Numbered from the stretch's first letter, positions 1 through 9,440 are shown. The stretch: DNA of 64,000 bases from CALINB01 sp938045325 (GCA_038114465.1 JAYNQW010000013.1:1-64000), one strand, 5' to 3'. The notes: generated by a model from the sequence alone, not told the origin. A program made the numbers and translations.

Positions 1-1355
1 GTCCCGACCTCGACGCACAGAGCTTCTCGGGTGTACTCATCGAGCACCGTCAGCACGCGATATCATTTCGTGCTGGCCGGCATTTGAAGTGGCCCTCGAT
101 CCGGGCAAACCCACGAGGCTCTACTTGCGCCTTTCCGGGGTGACATCACCTTTCGTCTCGGCGCGCATTTTGCCGCTCAAACAGTTCATCAGCAACGAAG
201 GTGTCGATTTATTGATTTTAGCTGGCGTGTTGGGATTTATCACCGCGATGCTGGTGTACAATCTCGTCGTTTACGTGCGTTCGCGCCTGCATCAGTGCCT
301 TTATTACTTTCTCTATTTGGCCTTTATCATCATCCACGTTGTGATCTACGACGGCCTCATTTACCGGTTTTCGGATTTCACTCTTTCGGGGCATGTGGCG
401 GATATACTGTCACAAAGCTCCGGTGTCGCCGCAGGGCTCAGCCTGTTGCTGTTTGGCCGCGCTTTATTGCGGCTTCCGCAAACCGCACCAAGATTGAGTA
501 AACTCACGCTGTGGTTCTCCGCCGTTACTATCTTTATTCTTTTCTTGGAAATTATTCGTGTGCTGCCGTATGCAACGATATCCAGTGTAGTACTCATCCT
601 ATCCGGCTTTATTATGAGCGGTTGTGCCGTTTATTTCGCCTTGCGCGGCGTCAAGCCGGCGCTTTATTTTTCATTTTCATTTTTGGCGCTTTTTATTGGG
701 TGTCGCTATCGACATGTATGGGTTTCATTATCCGGTTGCCCTCGGCCCGGAACCGACCATTTGGGAAAACCTTGTCGGCGTGCAGCAAAATTGGTCGTTC
801 CACCTCGGCATTTGCGCCGAAGCGGTGCTGATCTCATTCGCCATTACCTACTTTATCAAAGACATGCGCTCGGACATTGAAACCGCCCGAAGTACTGCAT
901 CACAAGCGCGCGCTGCGACCGAAGAACTGAAAGACGAATACGAAGGCAAATTGGCCGCCGTGGCGGAAAAAGCGCGCATTCGCGAACGGATCACGGAAAA
1001 AGTGGCCGGGATGGTGTCTTCGAAATCCGGCGATGAAGTTTTCTTGGAGCAGGCGGCGGCGGCGATTGCGGCCAACATGGGGGAAAAGGATTTCGATGTC
1101 GCCCGATTGGCCTCCGAGCTGGCAGTGAGCGAGCAGACCTTGCGCCGGCGCATCCATCGCGCCGCCGGGGTGACCCCTGTCGAATTTCTCCGCCAGCAGC
1201 GCTTAACCCATGCCAAGCAATTACTCGAAACCCGGGCCCATAATACGGTTGCCGAAGTCGCCAATGCCGTCGGCATCTTCAATGCGGGCCGGTTTGCGAA
1301 ACTCTACCGAGAAACATTCGGGCAATCGCCGAGTGAGGTGCTTAAGCGCGGTTAA
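1..1355 (+). pseudogene. 7TM sensor (7TMR-DISM type) / AraC-type regulator, 5'-truncated and frameshifted
   Basis: This encodes a membrane sensor fused to a DNA-binding domain, but the reading frame is broken. The end of an extracellular 7TMR-DISM-like domain (reading ...DPGKPTRLYLRLSG) is followed by about seven hydrophobic segments, a coiled-coil-like linker (ERITEKV region, about 900-1020) and a C-terminal AraC/XylS helix-turn-helix (FDVARLASELAVSEQTLRRR ... GRFAKLYRETFGQSPSEV). The N-terminus lies outside the window. Continuity of meaning requires one frame change near position 82 (one base missing) and another near 690-705 (one base extra). Both sites are next to short homopolymers, so sequencing or assembly error is as likely as true decay. 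The damaged porin gene lies convergently downstream and could have been its target. Confidence 0.7.
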
Positions 1356-2698
1356 AAATTATAAATCAGAAAAATTTTCAAGGCTTGCGTCGTATTGTTG
1401 CCGCCGATGGATTGCACGGCAGCCTTGCCCGGCATGGCGACGCTAAATAGCGCGCCGATTGAGGATTTTTCCGATAAGTAAATTTCAAACGAGAGATTCA
1501 CCTCATCTGAGAAATGGCGCTTGGTGGTCGCGGTGGAATTGAAAAACTTGTTATCCAAATAAAAACGATAATACATGGCATCCAAGCGCAACCATTCGCG
1601 TGGGCTGGCGCTGACATGAACCATGTGATTGCGTTGGTTCTCATTAGGTAACAAACCGTTCGATGATATCTCGCCTTGATACCAATCGCCGTAATCGCTG
1701 TAGCCGTAAAAAAGCGAGTCGAATTTTTCCTGACGTGGCGTGCCTGGATCATCGCCGCTGAATTGCGCGTAACGGTATCGGATATAAGGTTTTCACGGAA
1801 TGTTTTTGAAATCATACCGCCCGGTTAAGTGCCAACCGAAAGCATTGATATCACGGCCGCGCGTTTCGCCGAACTGCTTTGCGTATTCGCCCGCGAATGT
1901 CACGTTGGGGAGGTATGGAATAGTATCGAATTTGAAACGGACATCGGCGAGCTGCATGCCGTCACGAGTCATGACGCTGTTTTCGGCATCGAAGAAATTC
2001 ATATAGGCACCGCCGATCGTGCCGAATTTATTTTTAATGTATTCCACATTAAGCCCGGCAAATTGGGCGCGGTCATGATCACGGTCGGCTCGCAAATAGA
2101 AGACATCCCCGCGGATGGGCTTGGTATTAAAGCGCAGAACTGCACTTTCCTCGAACGCATTGCGCGGAATCAGCCAATAGGCCCCATCCTGGAAAGCATC
2201 GTTGTTGCCGTCCCACACCAAAAAGCCATCGCCGATTTTAAATTCCTGGGCGCCGATGGAAAAATCGATGGCGTCTTTGCCGAGTGTGGGTGTTAAATTT
2301 CCCGATCGCCAGCCGAACACGAGTTCTTCCAAATCGATGTCTTCTTCGCTGCCGCGGGTCACGCCGGCGGCATCGCCATCGCCGCGTGACAAGGCACCGA
2401 CGGCTGACAAACGTGAATACACCGTGCCGTGATTTTCGGTATTCACATGACCCTTGAGAGCCGGCTTGAAATAAGCTTCGTATTGATCGACCCGGGGCGG
2501 GCGCAGTTGGCTTGAGTGAAAATCGAGCACGCCGACACCAAAATTAGCGTTTTCCGTGTGGCCGTAAAATGCGCCGATTTCGAGTCCCGCGCTGAGTTCG
2601 GCCTTCTTGGACTTGGCGATTGTCATATCCGCTAAAGCGGAGTCAGAGATCAGCACCGTCGCCAATCCGGCAAGAAAAACGCTTACAGACCGGTTCAC
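1352..2698 (-). pseudogene. Alginate-export-like outer-membrane porin interrupted by an in-frame TGA
   Basis: This encodes a predicted outer-membrane beta-barrel of the alginate_exp/porin type. It has an N-terminal signal peptide (MNRSVSVFLAGLATVLISDSALA), then alternating amphipathic strands, and ends in an aromatic residue (IYNF), as porins do. A TGA at 1793-1795 stops translation after about 301 residues. The same frame continues for about 146 more codons (KPYIRYRYAQFSGDD ... IFLIYNF), and that tail is clearly the rest of the barrel. A sense codon such as CGA changed to TGA would explain it. I see no SECIS-like stem after this TGA, and no cysteine is expected there, so selenocysteine is unlikely. 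The gene is convergent with the broken regulator. Confidence 0.72.
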
Positions 2699-2748
2699 TT
2701 ATATTCCTCCCCTTAGGGAGGCAGTGTGCGTTGATAAGGCGGGTTTGT

Positions 2749-4041
2749 CTACCCGAACACGCGCTTGAAGACCGTATCCACGTGCTTGGTGTGGTAGCCC
2801 ATGTCGAACAGCGCGGTGAGGGCTTTATCGTCGAGCAATTTTGTCACGTCGTTGTCTTGTTTTAAGAGTTCCAGGAAATTGCCTTTGCCCTCCCACACTT
2901 TCATCGCGTTGCGTTGCACGGCCTCATAAGCATCTTCCCGGCTCATGCCTGCTTGCGTGAGTTCAAGAAGTACGCGCTGCGAAAACACCAAGCCGCCGAG
3001 CTGGTCGAGATTTTTCTGCATCGCATCGGGATATACGAGAAGCTTTTCGATCACGCCGGTGAGGCGCGCCAAAGCAAAGTCCAACGTGACGGTCGCATCC
3101 GGGCCGATCATGCGCTCCACCGATGAGTGCGAAATATCGCGCTCGTGCCACAACGCCACGTTTTCCATCGCCGGGATCACGGCGGAACGGACAATGCGTG
3201 CCAGGCCGGTAAGGTTTTCCGTCAGCACGGGATTGCGTTTGTGCGGCATCGCCGATGAGCCTTTTTGCCCCGGTGCGAAGTATTCCTCGGCCTCACGCAC
3301 TTCCGTGCGCTGCAGGTGCCGGATTTCGGTTGCGAGGCGTTCGATGGAAGACGCGATCACGCCGAGCACGGCGAAGTAGTTTGCGTGCCGGTCGCGCGGG
3401 ATAACCTGGGTTGAAACCGGCTCCACGCTTAGGCCCATTTTTTTAGCCACATGCTCTTCCACTTTCGGGTCGATGTTGGCGAACGTGCCGACCGCACCGG
3501 AAATCGCGCATGTTGCGACGTCTTTTTGTGCCGCGAGTAAGCGTTCCTTGTTGCGCTCAAACTCGGCGTAAAAGCCCGCGAGTTTGAGTCCGAACGTCGT
3601 CGGTTCGGCATGGATGCCGTGGCTACGGCCCATGCAGGGCGTATCTTTGTGTTCGATTGCGCGTTTCTTCAGCGCGGCCAGTAGACCGTCGAGGTCTTTT
3701 AAAAGAATATCGGACGCCTGTTTGAGCTGTACCGCGAGGCAGGTATCCAATACGTCCGACGAGGTCATGCCTTGGTGCACGAAACGGGCTTCATCGCCGA
3801 CGTGCTCGGCCAAATTGGTGAGAAAGGCGATAACGTCATGATGGGTCACCCGCTCGATTTCGTCGATCCGGTCGACTTCGAATTTGCCGCGCTCCCACAC
3901 CGCTTTGGCCGCATCTTTCGGGACCACCCCGAGTTCGGCTTGCGCGTCGCAGGCGTGCGCCTCGATTTCGAACCAGATGCGGAATTTGTTCTCGGGTTCC
4001 CAGATTTTAACCATATCGGGGCGGGCATAACGGGGGATCAT
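2749..4041 (-). CDS. purB: Adenylosuccinate lyase
   Basis: PurB cleaves SAICAR to AICAR plus fumarate, and adenylosuccinate to AMP plus fumarate, in cytosolic purine synthesis. The 430-residue protein has the normal length of the short bacterial PurB class. It starts with MIPRYARPDMVKIW and carries the fumarase/aspartase-superfamily signature GSSAMPHKRNP with its mobile-loop serines. It also has the substrate-contact motifs TSSDVLDT and GRSHGIHAEPTTFG. The start is the ATG at 4041, which gives the classic PurB N-terminus. It faces a divergently transcribed amidase-like gene across about 150 bp. Confidence 0.96.
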   Translation of the reverse strand: MIPRYARPDMVKIWEPENKFRIWFEIEAHACDAQAELGVVPKDAAKAVWERGKFEVDRIDEIERVTHHDVIAFLTNLAEHVGDEARFVHQGMTSSDVLDTCLAVQLKQASDILLKDLDGLLAALKKRAIEHKDTPCMGRSHGIHAEPTTFGLKLAGFYAEFERNKERLLAAQKDVATCAISGAVGTFANIDPKVEEHVAKKMGLSVEPVSTQVIPRDRHANYFAVLGVIASSIERLATEIRHLQRTEVREAEEYFAPGQKGSSAMPHKRNPVLTENLTGLARIVRSAVIPAMENVALWHERDISHSSVERMIGPDATVTLDFALARLTGVIEKLLVYPDAMQKNLDQLGGLVFSQRVLLELTQAGMSREDAYEAVQRNAMKVWEGKGNFLELLKQDNDVTKLLDDKALTALFDMGYHTKHVDTVFKRVFG

Positions 4042-4190
4042 AGGCGTCTCGTGCTGTCTCTTTGTTGAAAGGGATTGTGTTCGTCGGATGAGGGCCCAAT
4101 ATTAACGATGTCATCGGGATTTAATAGGCATGATATATAGCGAATGAATTATCCTGATTTTGCCCGTGTTTTTGCCTGAAAGACCGGAAT

Positions 4191-5192
4191 ATGGATGCAA
4201 CGGCCGCGCAGTCTTCGGAACGGACCATTCCCCTGATCGAGATCGATTCGGCCCCGCCCATTGCCTTGGTCGAGGCCGCACCCGATAGCCTTGCCGATAT
4301 CATGAGGATTGCGCGCCGCCGGTATACCCCTCTCGGCATGCGCCTCGGCGATGCATTCAGCAAGGCGTGGCTCGTGCGGGCCGGCAATCCTTACTTGAAG
4401 GAAATCGCGGACATCGCCGAGCGGGTCGGAAAGCCCGGCGCGTTTCTTCTCAATCTTTCTTATGAATGGACTTGTACATCGGCTGTCAGTGCCGATCCCG
4501 AGCACGGCGGCAACCGGTTGTTGCGCACGCTCGATTGGCCGCTCGAAGGCTTGGGGCGCAATGTCGTGATCTCGCGCCAGCGGGGAATGGCCGGTGAGTA
4601 TTATAACGTGACCTGGCCCGGTTTCGCCGGCGTGCTGACTGCGATGGCGCCGGGGCGGTTTTCCGCCGCGATCAATCAGCCGCCGATGCGCCGCTATACG
4701 TTTTCCTGCTGGCTCGATTGGATTGTCGAGCGGTATCACTTAAACAAGCGGAAGGCGTTGCCGCCGGCGCATCTTTTGCGCCATGTGTTCGATACGTGCG
4801 AAACGTTTGAAGCTGCGAAGCAGGCCTTGATCGAAACCCCCATCAACATGCCGGCATTTTTCAGCTTAAGCGGCGCGCACGAGGACGAGGGCTGCGTGAT
4901 CGAACGGACTGAAAACGATGCCCACGTTCACGAAGGTCCGTTTTGCATGGCCAATCACTGGCTGGGGCTCGAGGAAGACGGCCGCTTACGCGGTTACGAT
5001 AGCCACGGCCGCCGGGCTTTGATGGATGAGCATTACGAAACAGCGCCAAATGATTTTTCCTGGGTCCATCCGCCGATTCTCAACACGGCGACACGCCTTG
5101 CCGTCATCGCCAATGCGGCAAAGAAAAAACTGATGGTGCAGGGGTTGGAGCGCGACGGCGCCGCGACCAAAGTGTTCAAGCTTGGCGCATAA
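4191..5192 (+). CDS. Ntn-hydrolase of the acid ceramidase/NAAA-like (choloylglycine) superfamily
   Basis: This is a predicted C-N hydrolase acting on linear amides; its substrate is unknown. Near residue 100 the sequence reads YEWTCTSAVSAD, followed by RTLDWPL. This resembles the nucleophile region of NAAA/acid-ceramidase-like Ntn hydrolases, where a cysteine exposed by autocleavage attacks the amide bond. A later stretch (FCMANHWLGLEED) fits the conserved Asn/His region. There is no signal peptide, so it is probably cytoplasmic. It is divergent from purB and convergent with a small heat-shock gene. The family assignment is fairly confident; the role is not. Confidence 0.65.
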   Translation: MDATAAQSSERTIPLIEIDSAPPIALVEAAPDSLADIMRIARRRYTPLGMRLGDAFSKAWLVRAGNPYLKEIADIAERVGKPGAFLLNLSYEWTCTSAVSADPEHGGNRLLRTLDWPLEGLGRNVVISRQRGMAGEYYNVTWPGFAGVLTAMAPGRFSAAINQPPMRRYTFSCWLDWIVERYHLNKRKALPPAHLLRHVFDTCETFEAAKQALIETPINMPAFFSLSGAHEDEGCVIERTENDAHVHEGPFCMANHWLGLEEDGRLRGYDSHGRRALMDEHYETAPNDFSWVHPPILNTATRLAVIANAAKKKLMVQGLERDGAATKVFKLGA

Positions 5193-5221
5193 AAAAAGTC
5201 CCGGGCGTTGCCGCCCGGGAC
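5191..5221 (-). terminator. Rho-independent terminator of the hsp20 gene
   Basis: A perfect 10-bp stem (GTCCCGGGCG / CGCCCGGGAC, loop of 4) is followed on the minus strand by a run of seven T. It lies about 30 bp after the stop of the minus-strand hsp20 gene, and its T-run overlaps the stop codon of the convergent plus-strand gene. Confidence 0.88.
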
Positions 5222-5250
5222 CCTGTTCTCATTGTCAGGAATAACGCTCC

Positions 5251-5742
5251 TTAGGCGGCTTGTTCGCCTTCGAGAAGTTTCTTCGCCTTGCTGACGATAC
5301 CGGCCGGCGCCTCTTTCTTAATGGCGATCGTACGCGGTTTCTTCTCTTCCGGAACTTCGCGGACAAGGTCGATGCTCAGCACGCCGTTGTCGAGGTTCGC
5401 GCCTTTGACGATCACATGATCGGCGAGGTGGAACTTGCGGATGAAGTCTCGTCCGGCGATGCCGCGGTGCAGGTAATGCACGCCTTCTTGTTCGGTTTTC
5501 TTTTTACCGACGACGGTCAGTGCATCTTCGTGGGTTTCGATGCCCAACTCGTCTTCGCCGAACCCGGCAACGGCCATGGTGATCCGGTAATGGTTTTCAC
5601 CGTCATGTTCCCACGTTTCGATATTGTACGGGGGGTAGCTGTTCGACGATTGATCCCACTGAGAAGCGGATTCGAAAAGCCGTTCGAGTTGATCGAAACC
5701 GACACCGGAACGGAATAAGGGTCCAAAATCAAATGCAGACAT
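5251..5742 (-). CDS. Small heat-shock protein, Hsp20/IbpA type
   Basis: This is an ATP-independent holdase chaperone that binds unfolding proteins. The 163-residue protein has an alpha-crystallin domain at about residues 40-130, with the typical NYPPYNIE start, YRITMAVAGFGEDEL, and the C-terminal-side AFHLADHV-like and LSIDLVREVPEEKKPR elements. In the closest family members (IbpA-like proteins of Proteobacteria) the domain order and length are the same. The start at 5742 has a strong SD (GGAGG) 6-7 nt upstream. That SD is buried in a possible thermosensor hairpin. It is the first of two small heat-shock genes in the window. Confidence 0.93.
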   Translation of the reverse strand: MSAFDFGPLFRSGVGFDQLERLFESASQWDQSSNSYPPYNIETWEHDGENHYRITMAVAGFGEDELGIETHEDALTVVGKKKTEQEGVHYLHRGIAGRDFIRKFHLADHVIVKGANLDNGVLSIDLVREVPEEKKPRTIAIKKEAPAGIVSKAKKLLEGEQAA

Positions 5743-5748
5743 AGTTAC

Positions 5749-5766
5749 ATCCTCCTATGAAGCGAT
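5749..5766 (-). promoter_or_regulatory. Possible ROSE-like RNA thermometer hairpin over the hsp20 Shine-Dalgarno
   Basis: Read on the minus strand, AUC-G-CUUC-AUA-GGAG-GAU can fold into a 7-bp stem with one bulged G. The AGGAGG ribosome-binding site forms the 3' arm. A weak stem with a bulged or mismatched G covering the SD is the hallmark of ROSE elements found before hsp20 genes in alphaproteobacteria. Further GC-rich inverted repeats lie upstream at about 5780-5850, and a TTGACA box at 5861-5866 could be the -35 of a heat-shock promoter. This is structural inference from eye folding only. Confidence 0.45.
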
Positions 5767-5896
5767 GTTAGGGTTTGGCCCCCTTCGGGCACCTTGCCCC
5801 GAGGGGCCACCGGGCCCACACTGGCACCCGGTAGACTTGATTTAGTGCGCGATGGCGTTCTGTCAAGGGATCGCAAGTTATTGATACTTAATAACT

Positions 5897-7126
5897 TTAT
5901 AAGTTTTTGTTGGGCAAGTCGAAGCGCGGCTTTCGATAGAGGGCGTACCAGGCCATGGCCATAACCTGCACGCCGAGCAGGATGGCGAAAGCGGCCCGAT
6001 AGCCTTCCGGCGCATACGTTCCATTTGCCGTTACCGGCCACAGATCGATCACCGCCCCGATCCCCCATTGCACGAAAAACGACGCGCTGAACAGCAACAG
6101 GTTGAGGGCGACGTTGACCCGCCCGGCCAGATGTTTCGGAAAGGTTTGCGACAAAATGGCGTAGGAGAGAATGCTGGTGGTGCCGAAAAAACCATACACG
6201 ATCCATTGCACCATGACCGTATCAAGCCATTGCAGCACCAACACGCCTTCAATCGTCATGAAACAAATCATGCCGGTCAGGTTGACGGTGATGGGCCGGA
6301 TACCGATGCGTGTCAGCCGTTCGGCGATGGTGCCGAGGATGAGAAACCCGGCGACCATGCTGAGCGCAATAATAAACAAGTGTTCGGCCACGCCGCTTCG
6401 ATCCATCCCGGCGACATCATAAAGCCACGGTCCGGACCACAGGCTCTGCACCGCGAGGAATGCCGATTGAATGCAAATGGTCACCGGCGCGAGACGGATA
6501 AAATGCGGGCTTTTGAACACCGCCACAAAACCGTCGATTTGTTCTTTGAGCGTTTCGTCCGATCCCGCGCCCGGTTTTTCCGGTACGACGAACAACACGG
6601 CCAAGGTCGAGACGACGGTGGCCAGGGATAAGCCGATAAAAATGCCGCGCCAGTCGGTGACCGAGAGCATGACTTCGACCGGCAGGGTGGCGCTGAGCGC
6701 GCCGAGGCCGCCGATCGCCATTTGACAGCCGTTGATGAACGGCAACCGCTCGCTTGGAAACCACATGACGAATGCTTTAAACGCGGCCATCAGGCACGCC
6801 GAAACGCCGAGACCGATGAGCGTGCGCCCGATGAACAGCCCGCTGAAGGTTGTCGACACCGCAAACAGCGCGGCCCCCGCGGCGGCGAAGATCAGCAGGG
6901 CGGCTTCGGTTTTGCGCGGGCCGTAACGGTCGAGCAGCACGCCGAGCGGAATTTGAAAAATTGCGAAGGCGACAAAATAAGCGCTCGAGAGAAGCCCGAG
7001 CGAGGTTGCATCGAGCCCGACATCGCGCACCAGGTCCGGCGCGATGACGGCATTGATGGTGCGCAGGAGATAGGAAAGAAAGTATCCGAACGCAAACGGG
7101 GCGAAGACGCGGAGTGCCAGAATCAT
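5897..7126 (-). CDS. Major facilitator superfamily transporter
   Basis: This is an inner-membrane secondary transporter of unknown substrate. The 409-residue protein shows 12 likely hydrophobic segments. The loop 2-3 signature GVLLDRYGPRKTEAALL (MFS motif A-like) lies near residue 65, and there is a short hydrophilic central loop near residue 195 (VVPEKPGAGSDETLKEQ). The N-terminal part (FGYFLSYLLRTINAVIAPDL) resembles the nitrate/oxalate-like or RhmT-like branch of MFS, but the substrate cannot be read from sequence. Its start overlaps the radC stop by 4 nt, so the two are probably cotranscribed in the map-radC-MFS direction. Confidence 0.85.
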   Translation of the reverse strand: MILALRVFAPFAFGYFLSYLLRTINAVIAPDLVRDVGLDATSLGLLSSAYFVAFAIFQIPLGVLLDRYGPRKTEAALLIFAAAGAALFAVSTTFSGLFIGRTLIGLGVSACLMAAFKAFVMWFPSERLPFINGCQMAIGGLGALSATLPVEVMLSVTDWRGIFIGLSLATVVSTLAVLFVVPEKPGAGSDETLKEQIDGFVAVFKSPHFIRLAPVTICIQSAFLAVQSLWSGPWLYDVAGMDRSGVAEHLFIIALSMVAGFLILGTIAERLTRIGIRPITVNLTGMICFMTIEGVLVLQWLDTVMVQWIVYGFFGTTSILSYAILSQTFPKHLAGRVNVALNLLLFSASFFVQWGIGAVIDLWPVTANGTYAPEGYRAAFAILLGVQVMAMAWYALYRKPRFDLPNKNL

Positions 7127-7806
7127 CGCAGCAGCCCAAGCGACTTGAAAGACTTCGCGCCGTCGCGCGCGATCACGACATGATCGTGCAGCACGATGCC
7201 CATCTTTTCGCCGGCGGCCCTTACTTCAAGCGTCATTTGAATATCGGCATCGGACGGCTCGGGATCGCCCGAGGGGTGATTGTGCACCATGATGATCGCC
7301 GTCGCGCCGACTTCAAGCGCGCGTTTGATGATCTCGCGCGGATACACGGGCGTGTGATCGACCGTGCCTTTTTGCTGCACCTCGTCGGCGATCAGGATGT
7401 TCTTTTTGTTCAGAAACAGCACGCGGAATTGTTCAGTCATGCCGAATGCCATGCTGATGCGCAGGTAATCCAGCAACGCCTGCCAGTTCGAGAGGACCGG
7501 TTTGTCGAGAATATGTTGCTGGGCGAGCCGCTGCGAAGCGCCTTGAACGGTTTTCAGCGTTGCGATCACGGCATCGCCGACACCGGGGACTTTTTTAAGC
7601 GCGTTCGGTTCGGCGGCAACGACTTCGGCAAAAGAGCCGAACGTATCGATGAGTTGTTTCGCCAACGGCTTGGTGTCCTGGCGCGGCAGGGCCGAAAACA
7701 AAACCAATTCGAGTAATTCGTAATCGGGCAGGGCTTCCGCGCCCGATTGCAGTAGACGTTGGCGAAGCCGTTGGCGGTGTCCGGTATAGTGAGGTTTGTC
7801 GCTCAC
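7123..7806 (-). CDS. radC: RadC/JAMM-domain protein (UPF0758)
   Basis: RadC proteins have a helix-hairpin-helix-like N-terminal part and a JAMM/MPN+ metal-binding domain; the cellular function is unsettled. The HhH-like segment (NALKKVPGVGDAVIATLK) and the JAMM signature (MVHNHPSGDPEPSDAD, H-x-H-x7-D) are both intact. I chose the GTG at 7806 (reading M-S-D-K-P-H-Y-T-G-H-R) because it starts right after the map stop codon and gives the usual RadC N-terminus. A longer in-frame start would run into map. Four nucleotides separate the two genes, which suggests translational coupling. Confidence 0.92.
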   Translation of the reverse strand: MSDKPHYTGHRQRLRQRLLQSGAEALPDYELLELVLFSALPRQDTKPLAKQLIDTFGSFAEVVAAEPNALKKVPGVGDAVIATLKTVQGASQRLAQQHILDKPVLSNWQALLDYLRISMAFGMTEQFRVLFLNKKNILIADEVQQKGTVDHTPVYPREIIKRALEVGATAIIMVHNHPSGDPEPSDADIQMTLEVRAAGEKMGIVLHDHVVIARDGAKSFKSLGLLR

Positions 7807-7810
7807 GGGA

Positions 7811-8611
7811 CTACGTTTTGTAAGGCGGGCAGTCCAAGTCTTTGGGCGATTTCGTAAATACTTCCGCACCATCGGCGGTAACCCCGATGGTATGCTCGAA
7901 CTGCGCCGACAAAGACCGGTCTTTGGTCACGGCCGTCCAGCCATCGGCGAGGATTTTCACTTCCGGCCGGCCGGCGTTGATCATTGGTTCGATCGTGAAG
8001 ATCATGCCTTCTTTGATTTCTTCTCCCTCGCCCGGCTGGCCGAAGTGCATGATATTGGGCGCGTCATGAAAGATTTGGCCGATGCCATGGCCGCAAAAAT
8101 CCCGGACCACGGAATAGCGTCGCTCTTCGGCGTAGGTTTGGATAGCGTGACCGATGTCGCCGACATGCGCGCCCGGGCGGACCGCTTCGATGCCTTTCCA
8201 TAAGGCTTCGAATGTCGTTTCGACCAGTTTCTTCGCCTTAATGCCGACTTTACCGACATAAAACATGCGGCTTGAATCGCCGTGCCAGCCGTCGAGGATG
8301 GGAGTCACGTCAATGTTGACGACATCACCTTCTTCCAGACGCTTGTCGCCCGGAATGCCGTGGCAGACGACATGATTGACAGAAGTGCAAACCGATTTCG
8401 GAAAACCCCGATAGCCGAGCGGTGCCGGTGTTGCGCCGTGCTCAATGGTGTATTCATGCACCAGGGAATCGATTTCATTGGTGGTGATGCCCGGTTGGAT
8501 GTAAGGCGCGAGATAATCGAGCGTCTCGGCCGCCAAGCGTCCGGCCTTGCGCATGGCGGCAAAGGCCTCGGCATCGTGGATTTTTATGCTGCGTTCTTCG
8601 GCATAAAGCAT
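7811..8611 (-). CDS. map: Methionine aminopeptidase type I
   Basis: MAP removes the initiator methionine from nascent proteins in the cytosol. The 266-residue protein carries the five metal ligands in order: the Asp in VVNIDVTPILDGWHGD, the second Asp in the same stretch, the His in GHGIGQIFHDAPNI, the Glu in FTIEPMI and the Glu in SAQFEHTIGV. The substrate-binding His is in NHVVCHGIPGD. The length is typical of type Ia enzymes. It is followed closely by radC and the MFS gene on the same strand. Confidence 0.96.
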   Translation of the reverse strand: MLYAEERSIKIHDAEAFAAMRKAGRLAAETLDYLAPYIQPGITTNEIDSLVHEYTIEHGATPAPLGYRGFPKSVCTSVNHVVCHGIPGDKRLEEGDVVNIDVTPILDGWHGDSSRMFYVGKVGIKAKKLVETTFEALWKGIEAVRPGAHVGDIGHAIQTYAEERRYSVVRDFCGHGIGQIFHDAPNIMHFGQPGEGEEIKEGMIFTIEPMINAGRPEVKILADGWTAVTKDRSLSAQFEHTIGVTADGAEVFTKSPKDLDCPPYKT

Positions 8612-8705
8612 GCGGGGGTGCTCATCTGGGTTTGGTATCGTGCTGGGCGGGTTTTAAGCGCCTCGATCCTGGGTTTCACGTGTTATTCGGCTTATTGAAC
8701 CGTTA

Positions 8706-9416
8706 CTAAAAATCGATTGGCACCGGCGTTGCAACCTTTATCTCTTTGGATGTCAGCTTGCAATCGTAACAAATTGCCTCGACTCCGGCTTTGATCGCGG
8801 ATTTCAGGGCTTTTGCATAGTCCGGGTCGATATCCCCGGCGACCGTAAAAGTTTGTCCGTCCTGGCGTTGGGCGAGATACATCATGACGGCGCGGTGGCC
8901 CTGTTTCACCATGTCGGAAAGCTCGCCCAGATGCTTAGTGCCGCGTTTGGTGACCGCATCGGGAAATTCATAGGGCCCTTTTTTGCTGCGGTCGCGCTTC
9001 ATGGTGACGCTTTTCACCTCGACATAACAGGGCGGCTTATTCGGTGATTCCAACAGCAAATCGATCCGCGAATTTTTGCCGTATTTCACCTCGCGGCGAA
9101 TGTTGTCATAACCCGAAAGCTCGGTGATGATATTTTTTTGAATCGCTTCTTCGATCAGCGCATTGGGCTTGGCTGTGTTAATGCCGACCAGCGAGCGGCC
9201 AATGCGAATGAGCTCCCAGGTGTATCTTAGCTTCCGCTCCGGGTTACGCGCCGGTGACAGCCAGACCTCTGCGCCTTCGTCGTTAACGCTCAGCATCGAG
9301 CCCGGGTTGGCACAATGGGCGACGACAATCGAGCCGTCTTCCAATTCAACATCGGTGAGAAACCGTTTGTAACGTTTGATCAGTTTGCCGCGAATGAGGG
9401 GATCAGGAAATTTCAT
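8706..9416 (-). CDS. sfsA: SfsA family DNA/RNA nuclease-like protein
   Basis: SfsA was named from E. coli as a sugar-fermentation stimulation protein and contains a PD-(D/E)XK-type nuclease-like core. The 236-residue protein has the family start (FPDPLIRGKLIKRYKRFLTDVEL), the OB-like N-terminal region with AHCANPGSM, and the conserved YVEVKSVT core with acidic and lysine residues. It lies between a methyltransferase gene (upstream) and map (downstream), all on the minus strand, in an arrangement common in alphaproteobacteria. Confidence 0.93.
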   Translation of the reverse strand: MKFPDPLIRGKLIKRYKRFLTDVELEDGSIVVAHCANPGSMLSVNDEGAEVWLSPARNPERKLRYTWELIRIGRSLVGINTAKPNALIEEAIQKNIITELSGYDNIRREVKYGKNSRIDLLLESPNKPPCYVEVKSVTMKRDRSKKGPYEFPDAVTKRGTKHLGELSDMVKQGHRAVMMYLAQRQDGQTFTVAGDIDPDYAKALKSAIKAGVEAICYDCKLTSKEIKVATPVPIDF

Positions 9417-9440
9417 ATTCGATGCCTTGTTGCGTTGATT

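Noticed and set aside
1793..1795. Selenocysteine at the in-frame TGA of the porin gene
   Set aside because: No SECIS-like stem is visible 16-37 nt downstream, no redox motif surrounds the codon, and porin beta-strands have no need of Sec. A nonsense mutation or sequence error is simpler.
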